From Bacteroidales bacterium (GTDB lineage: Bacteria; Bacteroidota; Bacteroidia; Bacteroidales; Muribaculaceae): 5,930 nt of DNA. A model generated the notes under the pieces. It saw only the letters and a list, made by a program, of their open reading frames with translations, was not told the DNA's origin and did no database searches. The translations under genes and the position numbers were made by a program. Positions 5,817-5,930 of the stretch are shown piece after piece (the stretch's first letter is position 1; the number at the start of each line of letters is the position of its first letter). The DNA lies in the NCBI GenBank assembly GCA_009177205.1, contig WFMC01000158.1, positions 4,037 to 9,966 on the forward strand, given 5' to 3'.

Positions 5817-5930
5817 AAAGGATAGGTAATTACAACATATTGATTGTCATGCTGTCCATGATATCCTTACTGATGACATCCTGTCGTCAGGAGTTGTGTT
5901 ATGACCACTATCCAGCTTTAAACATCAACT
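5813..5930 (+). CDS. Lipoprotein, FimB/Mfa2 or DUF5119 type, 3'-truncated by window edge
   Basis: Only the first 39 codons are present. The ATG (5813-5815) overlaps the TGA of the DUF3575 gene (5814-5816). The peptide begins MKRIGNYN, continues with a hydrophobic core (ILIVMLSMISLLM), and has the lipobox LMTSC with Cys24 as the lipidation site. The following RQELCYDHYP resembles the CYDH-type start of the lipoproteins encoded next to DUF3575 genes in Bacteroidales fimbrial loci. These are the FimB/Mfa2 anchor family and the related DUF5119 family. That family anchors the fimbria in the outer membrane and limits its length. Too little is visible to choose between the two families. Lipoprotein: confident. 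Anchor role: inferred from the motif and the gene order. Confidence 0.72.
   Translation, partial: MKRIGNYNILIVMLSMISLLMTSCRQELCYDHYPALNIN

Overview
The window looks like chromosomal DNA from a member of the Bacteroidales (Bacteroidota). The evidence is fimbrillin-type (Mfa-like) proteins, a DUF3575 outer-membrane protein, lipoprotein signals with an acidic stretch after the cysteine, and a textbook Bacteroidota promoter (TTTG, 21-nt spacer, TATATTTG). The family, perhaps Muribaculaceae or Bacteroidaceae, cannot be settled from this piece.

Layout, left to right. (1) The 3' part of a fimbrillin gene enters from the left edge and stops at 735. (2) A strong intrinsic-terminator-like hairpin lies at 765-809. 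(3) Directly behind it, with no visible promoter of its own, is a large 851-residue surface lipoprotein (844-3399). It has an N-terminal fimbrillin-like half and a C-terminal FISUMP-like domain, which makes it a candidate minor or tip adhesin of the same fimbria. (4) A second hairpin with a T-tract at 3447-3489 closes this unit. (5) A convergent minus-strand gene (3586-4137) encodes a 183-residue soluble protein of unknown function. (6) A 383-bp AT-rich divergent intergenic region holds a perfect inverted repeat, 11-bp direct repeats and a strong plus-strand promoter. (7) From that promoter runs a 431-residue protein (4521-5816) with a signal peptide, an OmpA-C-like domain, an acidic linker and a DUF3575 outer-membrane domain. 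(8) Its stop codon overlaps, as ATGA, the start of a lipoprotein gene that leaves the right edge (5813-5930) and resembles the FimB/Mfa2 or DUF5119 anchor-type lipoproteins.

Interpretation. The window appears to span the end of one fimbrial operon (fimbrillin, then a large tip-like protein) and the beginning of a second (DUF3575 protein, then anchor-type lipoprotein), with one unrelated-looking gene in reverse orientation between them. In Bacteroidales, DUF3575 and anchor lipoprotein genes usually come first in fimbrial operons and structural or tip fimbrillins come later, so the order here fits two tandem loci. The most interesting local points are the terminator placed inside the first fimbrial unit, which could set the ratio of shaft to tip subunit; the fimbrillin/FISUMP-like fusion; and the loss of the peptidoglycan-binding aspartate in the OmpA-like domain. 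No rRNA, tRNA, CRISPR array, insertion sequence or invertible promoter was recognised.
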